Shown: positions 17,636 to 25,125 of the stretch, piece by piece
Layout of the letters: each line of letters starts with the position of its first letter
How positions within the stretch are numbered: position 1 is the stretch's first letter
NCBI GenBank assembly: GCA_025936175.1
Contig: JAICTV010000022.1
Coordinates: forward strand, 1-40,064
Reading direction: 5' to 3'
DNA from: Phycisphaerae bacterium
GTDB taxonomy: Bacteria; Planctomycetota; Phycisphaerae; Tepidisphaerales; Tepidisphaeraceae
Length of the DNA stretch: 40,064 nucleotides
Translations under genes and position numbers: made by a program
The notes under the pieces: model-generated
The model's database searches: none
Told to the model about the DNA's origin: nothing
The model's input: only the letters and a program-made list of their open reading frames with translations

Positions 17636-19030
17636 TCAAACGCGGATTTTCTTCCAGCCGCCGTGCAGGAACCGTCCATAGATGATGATCCCGCGAATCG
17701 TCAGGTCGCTGGCGAGCAGCACCCAGATCACCGGGAGCGGCTGGCGGTAATGCGCCAGCACCATCACCCCGCCGAAGCGGACGACCAGCATCGTCACCAT
17801 CGTGATGAGCATGACCGCCATCGTGTCGCCCGCGCCGCGCAGCGCGCCGCCGAACACGATCGCCGAGGCGAAGGCGAACTGGCAGAAGCCGGTGATCTGG
17901 AGACAGCGCGCGGTCAGCCGCAGCACCTCCGGATCGGTCACCATCGCCGCCGCCAGCGCGTGACCGAAGAGGATGAACATCAAGCCCATCAACAGCATGA
18001 ACCCGCCGCCGGCGGCGAAGCCGAGATACGCGCAGCGCGCGGCGCGGCGCGGGTCCTTCATCCCCAGCGATTGCCCGACCATCGTCGCCACCGCGATCGA
18101 GACCGCGAAGCCGGTCATGTAACTGAGCGACTCGATCCGCACCGTGTTGATGTGCGCCGCCGAAGCGACGTTGATCGGCGGCGTGCGGTTGACGACCTGC
18201 ACCAGCGCGAAGTTCGCGCCCCAGTTCACCCCATCCGTGATGCCGGCGGGAAGGCCGATGCGGATGATCCGCTGCATGTCCGGCCAGTGCGGGCGCAGCC
18301 GGTGCAGGTGAAGCCGGATCCCGCCGCGTCCCGCGAGCAGCACGCAGACCTGGATCACGCCGCCGGCGATGTAGGCGATGAGCGTGCCGACGGCGATGCC
18401 GTTAAACCCCATCGCCGGCATGCCCCACCAGCCCCACGTCAATCCCCAGGAGAACACGACGTTGACGATGTCCACGATGATCATCGCGATCGCCGGCGTG
18501 CGCGTGTCACCCGCGCCGCGCAGGCACGCATTGGCGACGAACATCACGATCACGAACGGCGCCGCGGGCGCGAGCAGGCGGAGATAGTCGAAGGCAAATT
18601 TATCGGCGATCCCGGACAGCCCCATCGTTGAAACGATGGGCTTGGCCAGGAACAGCGCGACGACACCGAGCGCCAGCCCGATCATCGCGGCGAAAAGCAT
18701 CGACTGTCCGACGGCGCTGTTGGCGCGACGTCGATGACGCGCGCCGATCTCGCGCGCGATGATCGCCGTCGATCCGGTCGCGATGGCGCCGGCAAAGAGC
18801 CCGAGGAACCAGAAGATGTACCCGATGTTCCCCACCGCCGTCGCCGCTTCGACGTTGCTCTTCGGCAGGTGGTTGGCGAGATACGTGTCGTTCAGCCCGA
18901 CGAAGATGTGCAGCACGTGCTCCGCCAGCACCGGCGCGGCGAGCTTGAGTAGCTCGCGCATCAGGCCGGGGTAGCGGACGAACGTCCCTTCGCCGGCGGA
19001 ATCGGCGGGCTCGGCGAGGGTCTGCGACAT
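17636..19030 (-). CDS. MATE family efflux transporter
   Basis: 464 residues with about 12 hydrophobic segments in two similar halves. The MATE hallmarks are visible in both halves: LKLAAPVLAEHVLHIFVGLNDTYLANHL at the start of the first bundle, SMLFAAMIGLALGVV, and the paired ANACLRGAGDTRTP (about residue 170) and FGGALRGAGDTMAVM (about 395). It exports cationic compounds or metabolites by sodium or proton antiport across the inner membrane. The substrate is not predictable. No ribosome site is evident before ATG 19030. Next upstream is a palindrome and then the HEAT-repeat gene on the same strand. Confident on family. Confidence 0.93.
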   Translation of the reverse strand: MSQTLAEPADSAGEGTFVRYPGLMRELLKLAAPVLAEHVLHIFVGLNDTYLANHLPKSNVEAATAVGNIGYIFWFLGLFAGAIATGSTAIIAREIGARHRRRANSAVGQSMLFAAMIGLALGVVALFLAKPIVSTMGLSGIADKFAFDYLRLLAPAAPFVIVMFVANACLRGAGDTRTPAIAMIIVDIVNVVFSWGLTWGWWGMPAMGFNGIAVGTLIAYIAGGVIQVCVLLAGRGGIRLHLHRLRPHWPDMQRIIRIGLPAGITDGVNWGANFALVQVVNRTPPINVASAAHINTVRIESLSYMTGFAVSIAVATMVGQSLGMKDPRRAARCAYLGFAAGGGFMLLMGLMFILFGHALAAAMVTDPEVLRLTARCLQITGFCQFAFASAIVFGGALRGAGDTMAVMLITMVTMLVVRFGGVMVLAHYRQPLPVIWVLLASDLTIRGIIIYGRFLHGGWKKIRV

Positions 19031-19098
19031 GGCGGGCGGATTGTAGGAGGGAAGGTCAACCGCCGCACGGACGCATGTGCGCGCCAGTCACGCGGTCA

Positions 19099-19173
19099 TG
19101 TCCTCCCGAGGGACTCCGAAGGATCTCGGAAGCAACTGGCGTTCGAGATCCCTCGGATTACCGCGGGATGACA
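19099..19173. repeat. Intergenic palindrome, TGTCATCCCGAGG family (diverged copy)
   Basis: Left arm from 19099 (TGTCCTCCCGAGGGACTCCG onward to about 19131) is complementary, with about six mismatches in 33, to the right arm ending at 19173 (GGGATGACA). The loop is about 10 nt. The same sequence family recurs at 27150-27228 with near-perfect arms, so this is a dispersed element. It lies in the 164-bp gap between the HEAT-repeat gene (ends 19195) and the MATE gene (starts 19030), both minus strand. Confidence 0.75.
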
Positions 19174-19194
19174 ACGTTGAGGCGCGTTGAGCGA

Positions 19195-21696
19195 CTAGAC
19201 GCGCGACTGATTGACCACGAGCGTCTTAGCCTGATCCGCCGGCAGGTTCAGCGCGCCGCGACCTTCGGCGGCGGCGTTCTTGACGTCCTGGTTCTGCGCG
19301 GTGTTGATCAGGTTATCGAGCGCCCCGACGTACTGCGCGTTGAGGCGGTTGCCGTATTGCTTGGCGCTGACCGCCAGCGACTTGAGAAGGCTGATCTTCA
19401 CATCGTCCGCCGCCTTCTCATTCAGCGCGGCGTAGAGCAGCGCGGCCTGACCCGTCTGTGAATTCATCAGCGCCAGTGCCGCGCCGGACGCCTTGACGAC
19501 GTCGGGGCGCGGATCGTTCAGCGCCGCCAGCACCGTCTGCTCCGCCGCCGACAGATTCAGCACCTGCTGGTTCGACAGCGCGAGCTTCTGGAGCAGTTCG
19601 GCAGCACGCAAAGCGTAATTGCTCGCCGACGCCTGATCGATCGGCACCGATGCGGCCTTGGTTCGCGCGTGGTCGGCCGCCGCCTTCAACCCTTCGGCGT
19701 CGGCCTTCTGCGTGACGCTGAGCAAGGCATCGTTGACCGCGCGGGCGACGTAAGGCGAAGCGCCGCTGCGGACGACGACGATTTTCGCCGCGCCGGCGAG
19801 CTTTTGCGTCTGCGCCGCCATCGCCAGAAGCTGATCCACCTGCGTCGCGCCCATGTCTTCAGAGGTGATGAGGACGTCCACAGCCGGGAGCGTTCCCGCC
19901 TGCGCGACCGCCGCCGCCGGACCCGCTCCGCCGACGGCGTTGTAGCCGCCTTTTCGCAGCGCATCGATCACGGCGTTGGTCTGTTCCTGCGTCGCCATGC
20001 AGACCAGCGCCGTCGGGATGCCGGTCTGGCTCATCGCCTCCGCCAGCAGCGGAACGACACGATCCTGTCCCTGGAACGACTGCTGCGGCACCGCCGCCGC
20101 GATGGCGAAGGCGGATTCGAATCGCACCAGCCGGTCGGCGGACGACATCCCGTCGATCAGCGCCGGCGCCCCGCCGCCCGCCTGGCCGCTGAACAGGTTC
20201 GTCCGCCCGATGATTTCCTGCATCGACTTGATGCACTTGAGCGCCACCTGCGAGTTGCGATCGTGCAGCGCGCGGGCCAGCGCGTTGTTCAGATACTGCG
20301 CGCCCGAGTCCACGCCGTAGAAGTGAGCCGACGGCTGATTCTGCGCACGGGTCGGATCGCTACCGCCTTCGGGGATTTCGGCTTCGCGCTTGTAGTTCGA
20401 CGCGAGCCACAGGCTCAGCGCATCGCCACGCGACTGCCCGAGCTTGAGCGAGTATTCGCACGCGCGCATGGCCATGATTTCGTTGAAGATCGGCTGCGGG
20501 ACCTGGACGCGCACCAGGCCTTTTTGCTCGTCCCAGTACCAGACGTTCGCCGGCGCCTGCGGGTCGCGCTTGTCGGCGGTGATGTCGGCAGTGTCGTAGT
20601 AGAAACGCTCGCCGAGCTGATAGAACAGCTCCGCCGGGTTCATCGCGTTCGGATTGCCCGCGCCCATGCGCATTAGCGCCTGAGCCGCCGCCGAACGGAC
20701 CGTCGGCGATTGATCGTTCGATGCGGCCAGTCGATCGAGATACGGAATCGCCGAGCCGTAACCGAGTTCACCCAGCACCGCGCACACCGGCACGAGCAAG
20801 TCCGCGTTCTTCGTCTCGGTGACGGCGACGAGCGGATTCAGTCCCGGGCGGCCGAGGTCGCGCAGCGCATCGCGGATCGCGCCGTGGTACTGCGACTTCG
20901 ACGGATCGCGGAGGTAATCGATCATGATCGGAACGGCCAGCTCGCCGCTCTCGCGGAGCTGCTGCACCGCCAGGATGTACCCGCGTCCGGTGCTGGTCAG
21001 GCGCTGCACGTTCTTCTCGATCTCCGCCGGATTGGCGCGACGCGTGCGGCGGCCTTCGTTCAGCAGCGAAATGATCTGGCTCGTCACGTCCTTGAGCTGC
21101 TGTGTCCCCTGCCAGCGGAGCAGCCACTGGTCGAGATTGTCCTTGCGCTCATCGGCGGTCTGCTCGAAGGCGGCGAGGACGTCGGCGGGCTTGTCCTTCT
21201 TGGCCAGGATCTTCTGCGCCTCGGCCAGAGCGAGGTCGTAGCGGGCGATTTTCCCGTAGTGCCAGAAGTTTTCGACGGCGTCTTTCAGTTCAGCATCGGC
21301 CGCGGGCTGCGCGGGAGTCGTCGCATTCGCTTGAGCGCCCGGTGCCGCGGCGGCGGGAGCCGCGGGAGGCGCTTCGGGCGCGGCCGGCGTCGCAGGAGCG
21401 GCGGGCGCTGCCGGCGCCTCCGCTGGCGCGCCGCTCGGCGCAGGAGCCGCTGTTCCTTCGGGCGCCACCGGCGCGGCAGTGGGGGCCGCAGGCGCAGGCG
21501 TCGCAGGAGCGACAGGAGCAGGCGCCGCCGGAGCGGGAGTCGTCGGCGCCGGCGCGGCCGGAGTTGGCGCCGCCGGCGCCGGCGTCGCGGGCGCGGGCGC
21601 CGCCTGTTGCGCGAAGCTCGGCAGCGTGGTACCGATCACTGATGCAGCAAGCGCAATTCGAGCGAAGCGAGCAAGGCTCACAGGCAGGCGCGTCAT
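19195..21696 (-). CDS. Secreted HEAT-repeat protein with Ala/Pro-rich linker and receiver-like segment
   Basis: 833 residues from ATG 21696, supported by GGAGG 6 nt upstream and a signal peptide (LARFARIALAASVIGTTLPSFAQ). Residues 31-135 are almost pure Ala/Pro with scattered Thr/Glu, a flexible linker. Residues 136-560 are helical, with HEAT-like units such as LAVPIMIDYLRDPSKSQYHG, GAIRDALRDLGRPGLNPLVA and PTVRSAAAQALMRMG. Residues about 560-660 read like a receiver fold (ALVCMATQEQTNAVIDALRK, VDVLITSEDMG, KIVVVRSGASPYVARAVNDA) but carry Ser612 where the phospho-Asp belongs. Helical repeats then resume to the end (LNDPRPDVVKASGAALALMN). Location is periplasmic or extracellular; the role is probably a protein-binding scaffold. 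I do not recognise a named family for the whole protein. Confidence 0.75.
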   Translation of the reverse strand: MTRLPVSLARFARIALAASVIGTTLPSFAQQAAPAPATPAPAAPTPAAPAPTTPAPAAPAPVAPATPAPAAPTAAPVAPEGTAAPAPSGAPAEAPAAPAAPATPAAPEAPPAAPAAAAPGAQANATTPAQPAADAELKDAVENFWHYGKIARYDLALAEAQKILAKKDKPADVLAAFEQTADERKDNLDQWLLRWQGTQQLKDVTSQIISLLNEGRRTRRANPAEIEKNVQRLTSTGRGYILAVQQLRESGELAVPIMIDYLRDPSKSQYHGAIRDALRDLGRPGLNPLVAVTETKNADLLVPVCAVLGELGYGSAIPYLDRLAASNDQSPTVRSAAAQALMRMGAGNPNAMNPAELFYQLGERFYYDTADITADKRDPQAPANVWYWDEQKGLVRVQVPQPIFNEIMAMRACEYSLKLGQSRGDALSLWLASNYKREAEIPEGGSDPTRAQNQPSAHFYGVDSGAQYLNNALARALHDRNSQVALKCIKSMQEIIGRTNLFSGQAGGGAPALIDGMSSADRLVRFESAFAIAAAVPQQSFQGQDRVVPLLAEAMSQTGIPTALVCMATQEQTNAVIDALRKGGYNAVGGAGPAAAVAQAGTLPAVDVLITSEDMGATQVDQLLAMAAQTQKLAGAAKIVVVRSGASPYVARAVNDALLSVTQKADAEGLKAAADHARTKAASVPIDQASASNYALRAAELLQKLALSNQQVLNLSAAEQTVLAALNDPRPDVVKASGAALALMNSQTGQAALLYAALNEKAADDVKISLLKSLAVSAKQYGNRLNAQYVGALDNLINTAQNQDVKNAAAEGRGALNLPADQAKTLVVNQSRV

Positions 21697-21874
21697 GGGT
21701 TGCCTCCACGAAGGTGCGTAATTCAAGGCGTCGAAGCGGCGAGAGAAAATCACTCGTCTCCGATGATAAAAACCGCGCGCCGACAGTCAAGAAACTCTTT
21801 ACTTCGCCACAGGTTGCGACAATTCCAGCGTCGTTTGCTCTACCCCTGTCACGCTTGTACACTCCGCCGTTCCT

Positions 21875-22714
21875 ATGAAAGCCGAACGCCGTCACCAACT
21901 CCAGGACAACACCCTGGCGAAGGTCATCACCAAGGCCCCGAACTGGTGGCAGGAATCGGGCGCGAAGTACCTCGCGGTCGCCGTCGCCGTCCTGGTCATC
22001 GTCTTCCTCATCCGCTATCGGATCAGCTCTAACCGCGAAGCCGAAGCCGGCGCGGTCCAGAGTCTCGCGACGGCGCGGACGATCATCGATGAAGTCCAGC
22101 AGCAGGCGATGAGCAGCCCTCTTGCGCCCGCGCAACAGCAGGCAACGCAGCGGCGGCAACTTTACAACGACGCCAACGAAGCCATCGGGCGCGCGCTGAC
22201 GCTCAGCGACGAGAAGAAAATCGCCGCCGAGGCTTTGCTCGCCAAGGGGGACTTGGCATGGGAGCTGGCGAACCTCCCGGCCATCCCCGGCGCGGCGACG
22301 CAGCCGACGCTGCAAGTCCGCGACCCCAAAGAGTTAATCAGCAACGCCAACGAAGCGTATCAGACCATCCTGAACAACTACGCCGATCAGACCTACGCGA
22401 GCATTGCCGCCCGCTTCGGCCTGGCCGCTCTGGCGGAAAACAAGCGCGACTTCGACGCCGCGAAATCGCAATACGAGAAGCTCGCGCTCGAAACCAAGGA
22501 CTTCCCGGCGTATCAGCAACTGGCGGCGGATCGGTTGAAGAAGCTGGACGAGCTTCGCCACCCGGTGATCCTGGCCACCCCCGCGACGATGCCGGCGATG
22601 ACGTCGAGCTCGATGCCGACCACGCAGGCGCTCTCGATTCCCCCGCTGGTCGCCGCGCCCAAAGGGGCGACGACGCGCGCCGTCGCCGCCACCGTGCCCA
22701 CGACCCACCCGTAG
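21875..22714 (+). CDS. Membrane-anchored tetratricopeptide-like protein
   Basis: 279 residues. It has a cytoplasmic N-terminus of about 30 residues (LQDNTLAKVITKAPNWWQES), one membrane helix (YLAVAVAVLVIVFLIRY, residues 32-48), then helical repeats in the periplasm: AEALLAKGDLAWELANLP, NANEAYQTILNNYADQTYAS and AARFGLAALAENKRDFDAAK. The last is a recognisable TPR consensus followed by YEKLALETKDFPAYQQLAAD. The tail (about 225-279) is low-complexity Thr/Pro/Ala. The layout resembles YfgM/ancillary translocon proteins, but that is only topological. It is divergent from the HEAT-repeat gene across a 178-bp gap. Its stop codon TAG is formed by the first bases of the palindrome at 22711. Confidence 0.75.
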   Translation: MKAERRHQLQDNTLAKVITKAPNWWQESGAKYLAVAVAVLVIVFLIRYRISSNREAEAGAVQSLATARTIIDEVQQQAMSSPLAPAQQQATQRRQLYNDANEAIGRALTLSDEKKIAAEALLAKGDLAWELANLPAIPGAATQPTLQVRDPKELISNANEAYQTILNNYADQTYASIAARFGLAALAENKRDFDAAKSQYEKLALETKDFPAYQQLAADRLKKLDELRHPVILATPATMPAMTSSSMPTTQALSIPPLVAAPKGATTRAVAATVPTTHP

Positions 22715-22778
22715 GGGCGGCGCCTGCGTCGCCCTCTTACCGACCGTCACAAGAGGGCGACGCAGGCCTCGCCCCTAC
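22711..22778. repeat. Intergenic hairpin, GTAGGGGCG family, overlapping a stop codon
   Basis: Left arm 22711-22738 and right arm 22751-22778 pair at 26 of 28 positions around a 12-nt loop. The outermost GTAG provides the TAG stop (22712-22714) of the upstream gene, which suggests the element arrived at or replaced the original gene end. It lies between two plus-strand genes, ending 22 bp before the pseudouridine synthase ATG. No U-tract follows. Confidence 0.85.
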
Positions 22779-22800
22779 AATCCATTGCACACCCTTCACC

Positions 22801-23859
22801 ATGTCCGCCGACGCGCCGCAATCCGACAGTCCCATCGAAGTCGAGGAAGAAGCCGACGTCGAGCACTTCCACTGGCGCGTCTCCAAGAACCTCACCCGCC
22901 GGATCGATCAGTACCTCGTCGATCGCATCGGCTACCTGTCGCGCGCCGGCGTGCAGCGCGTCATCGCCGATGGCCTGGTCAAAGTGAACGGCCGGGTCGT
23001 CAAGGCCAGTTATCACCCTCGCGAAGGCGACGAGATCGACATGGTTGCGCCGCCCGAGCCGATCAGCGAGCTCGTTCCCGAGCCCATCCCGCTGGACATC
23101 GTCTTCGAGGACGATGATTTCCTCGCCCTCAACAAGCAGGCGAACCTGATGATCCACCCCGCGCGCGGCGTGTGGACCGGGACGCTCGTCAACGGTCTTG
23201 TGAACTACGGCAAGAAATGGAGTCAGGCGGGCGGGAACTGGCGGCCCGGGATCCTCCATCGCCTCGATCGCAACACCACCGGCGTGATGCTCGTCGCCAA
23301 GAGCGAGGAAGCCCACTGGCGGCTGGCCCGGCAGTTCGAGAACCGCACGATCCAAAAAACCTACGTCGCCGTCTGTCACGGCGTACCCGAGCTGCTCTCC
23401 GATGTCATCGATCGCCCGATCGGTCAGGACCGCTATATCCGCGAGAAGCAGGCCGTCCGCAAAATCGAAAACGGAGGCAAGGCCGCGATCACCAAATACG
23501 AGGTCGTCGAAACGTTCGAGCACGCCGAGGGTATTACTCTCATCGCCAGCGAGCATCCGAGCGATCGGAAGCTTCCCAAGCCGCCGCAACGCTTCAGCCT
23601 GGTCAGGATGTGGCCCAAAACCGGCCGCACGCACCAGTTGCGCGTGCACATGGCGTCGATCGGGCACCCGATGGTGGGCGATCTGATGTATGGCGGGCGA
23701 ACGTTCCGGCACGGGAATTTTGAATTCGCCCGGCAGGCCCTGCACGCCGAGCAGATCACCTTCGTGCACCCGATTTCGCTTTCGAATATGACGCCTAAAG
23801 CGCCGCTGCCGGACGACGTGACGCAATTACTTTCGATTCTCCGCGGTCAGGACGTATAA
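22801..23859 (+). CDS. Large-subunit-type pseudouridine synthase, RluA/RluD family
   Basis: 352 residues from ATG 22801. The frame is open further upstream, but that part overlaps the preceding gene and the palindrome. It isomerises uridines to pseudouridine in rRNA. An S4 RNA-binding domain at about residues 30-85 (RRIDQYLVDRIGYLSRAGVQ, GLVKVNGRVVKASYHPREGD) precedes the catalytic domain, with the nucleophile Asp156 in HRLDRNTTG, the MIHPARGVW segment near 117, and the C-terminal RTHQLRVHMASIGHP and GDLMYGG motifs. An acidic N-terminal tail of about 20 residues (VEEEADVEH) is extra. An insertion around residues 250-275 (ASEHPSDRKLPKPPQ) lengthens the catalytic domain. Family certain; RluD versus RluA target is not decided. 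Confidence 0.93.
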   Translation: MSADAPQSDSPIEVEEEADVEHFHWRVSKNLTRRIDQYLVDRIGYLSRAGVQRVIADGLVKVNGRVVKASYHPREGDEIDMVAPPEPISELVPEPIPLDIVFEDDDFLALNKQANLMIHPARGVWTGTLVNGLVNYGKKWSQAGGNWRPGILHRLDRNTTGVMLVAKSEEAHWRLARQFENRTIQKTYVAVCHGVPELLSDVIDRPIGQDRYIREKQAVRKIENGGKAAITKYEVVETFEHAEGITLIASEHPSDRKLPKPPQRFSLVRMWPKTGRTHQLRVHMASIGHPMVGDLMYGGRTFRHGNFEFARQALHAEQITFVHPISLSNMTPKAPLPDDVTQLLSILRGQDV

Positions 23860-23914
23860 TCGAGAACATTCGGACGGCCAGGACCGTTATAACCATAGAC
23901 ACAGACGAGGACTT

Positions 23915-24226
23915 ATGCTTCACACGCTCGCATGGGGCTATCCCGGCCCGTTCGAAATGATCATGATCGCCGCCTTGGGCCTGCTGATCTTCGGCAAGCG
24001 TCTGCCGGAGGTCGGGCGGAACATCGGCAAGGGGATCGTGGAGTTCAAGCGCGGACTGAAGGAAGCGGAGCAGGAGATCAACTCCGAAGTGAGCACCGCC
24101 CCCCCCGCGGCGCTGCCGCCGGCGACGCAGCCGCCCGCGCCGATCGCGACCACGCCCGCCACGCCCCCGACTTACAAGTTTGATCCGTACACCGGCAAGC
24201 CGCTGGACGAGAACGTTAATGCGTGA
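23915..24226 (+). CDS. tatA: Sec-independent translocase subunit TatA/E
   Basis: 103 residues. It forms the pore-like component of the twin-arginine export system in the inner membrane. The single short membrane helix (PFEMIMIAALGLLIFG, about 12-27) is followed by the hinge and FGKRLPEVGRNIGKGIVEFK, the diagnostic TatA amphipathic helix, then an acidic KEAEQEINSE. The tail (60-103) is Pro/Ala/Thr-rich and ends in KFDPYTGKPLDENVNA, an extension beyond the minimal TatA. GAGG lies about 4 nt before ATG 23915. No tatB or tatC is adjacent. It follows the pseudouridine synthase on the same strand after 55 bp. Confidence 0.92.
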   Translation: MLHTLAWGYPGPFEMIMIAALGLLIFGKRLPEVGRNIGKGIVEFKRGLKEAEQEINSEVSTAPPAALPPATQPPAPIATTPATPPTYKFDPYTGKPLDENVNA

Positions 24227-24262
24227 GAACGTCTGGTAGAACACTGGCGGTGCCCGCATCTA

Positions 24263-24331
24263 CGTAGCATGGGCGTCTCGCCCGTGCCTCTTCCAACTTC
24301 GAACGGGCATGGCCGAGACGGCCATGCTACG
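24263..24331. repeat. Intergenic hairpin, CGTAGCATGG family
   Basis: Left arm 24263-24288 and right arm 24306-24331 pair at 23 of 26 positions around a 17-nt loop. It is the main content of the gap between tatA and the next gene. The right arm ends just before the GGGAGG ribosome site of that gene (about 24334-24339), so a folded hairpin could affect its initiation. It is also the reason to place that start at 24345. Confidence 0.8.
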
Positions 24332-24344
24332 AAAGGGAGGCTCG

Positions 24345-25115
24345 ATGCGCATTCTCGTTTCCAACCTCGTGGCGTTGCTCGTTCTCCCCGCCCTCGCGAG
24401 CGCTCAAACCACCAAACCCTCGGCCAAGGCGAGCGACGCCAAAGACTCCGACGCCAACCCCCGCCTCGCGCTGGCGCACAAGATCCCACAGGTGAAGATC
24501 AGCGCCATCCCGATGTCGGACGCGATCGATTTCGTCCGCGACATCTCCGGCGCCAACATCCACGTCAACTGGCGCGCGCTGGAGCTGCTGAATGTCACCC
24601 GTCAAACCCCGGTGAGTGTGACGCTCAACAACGTTCCGGCCAGCCGGGTGCTCCGCAGCATCCTCGACGACACCGGCTCCGGCCAGTTACTGACCTACTA
24701 CGTCGACGAGGGCGTCGTCGAGATCACGACGCGCGAGATCGCCGACAGCCAGATGATCACCAAGGTCTATCCGGTCGAAGACCTCGTGATGCAGATCCCC
24801 AACTTCGAAGGCCCGACGTTCAATCTGCAAAACCAGTCGAACACGACGAGTGGCGGGGGCGGTGGGGGCGGCGGCGGAGGACAATCGCTCTTCTCCGGTT
24901 CCGGCTCCGGCGCCGGATCGGGCGGCGGCGCCAACGACCAGACGGTCAGCAAGCAGCAGCAGGCGGACAGCCTCGTGAAGCTGATCCAGGAAACGGTGCG
25001 GCCGGACGTCTGGCGTGACGCCGGCGGGACCGCGTCGATCCGCTACTTCAACGGCCATCTCATCGTCACCGCGCCGCGCAGCGTGCACGAAGCACTCAGC
25101 GCCAGCGGACGATAG
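24345..25115 (+). CDS. Exported STN/secretin-N-like protein
   Basis: 256 residues from ATG 24345, with GGGAGG 5 nt upstream; an earlier ATG at 24309 falls inside the palindrome. The signal peptide (MRILVSNLVALLVLPALASA) is followed by a Lys/Asp/Ala-rich spacer, then about residues 45-130 with the STN-like pattern: IPMSDAIDFVRDISGANIHV, LNNVPASRVLRSILDDTGSG, YYVDEGVVEITTREI. This fold occurs at the N-terminus of secretins and TonB-dependent receptors. A ten-glycine run near 165-175 and a Ser/Gly stretch follow, then QQQADSLVKLIQETVRPDVW and GHLIVTAPRSVHEALS, resembling a second small alpha/beta domain. There is no pore-forming secretin domain. Function unknown; planctomycete genomes often carry such stand-alone proteins. 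Confidence 0.75.
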   Translation: MRILVSNLVALLVLPALASAQTTKPSAKASDAKDSDANPRLALAHKIPQVKISAIPMSDAIDFVRDISGANIHVNWRALELLNVTRQTPVSVTLNNVPASRVLRSILDDTGSGQLLTYYVDEGVVEITTREIADSQMITKVYPVEDLVMQIPNFEGPTFNLQNQSNTTSGGGGGGGGGGQSLFSGSGSGAGSGGGANDQTVSKQQQADSLVKLIQETVRPDVWRDAGGTASIRYFNGHLIVTAPRSVHEALSASGR

Positions 25116-25125
25116 CGATTCGCCG

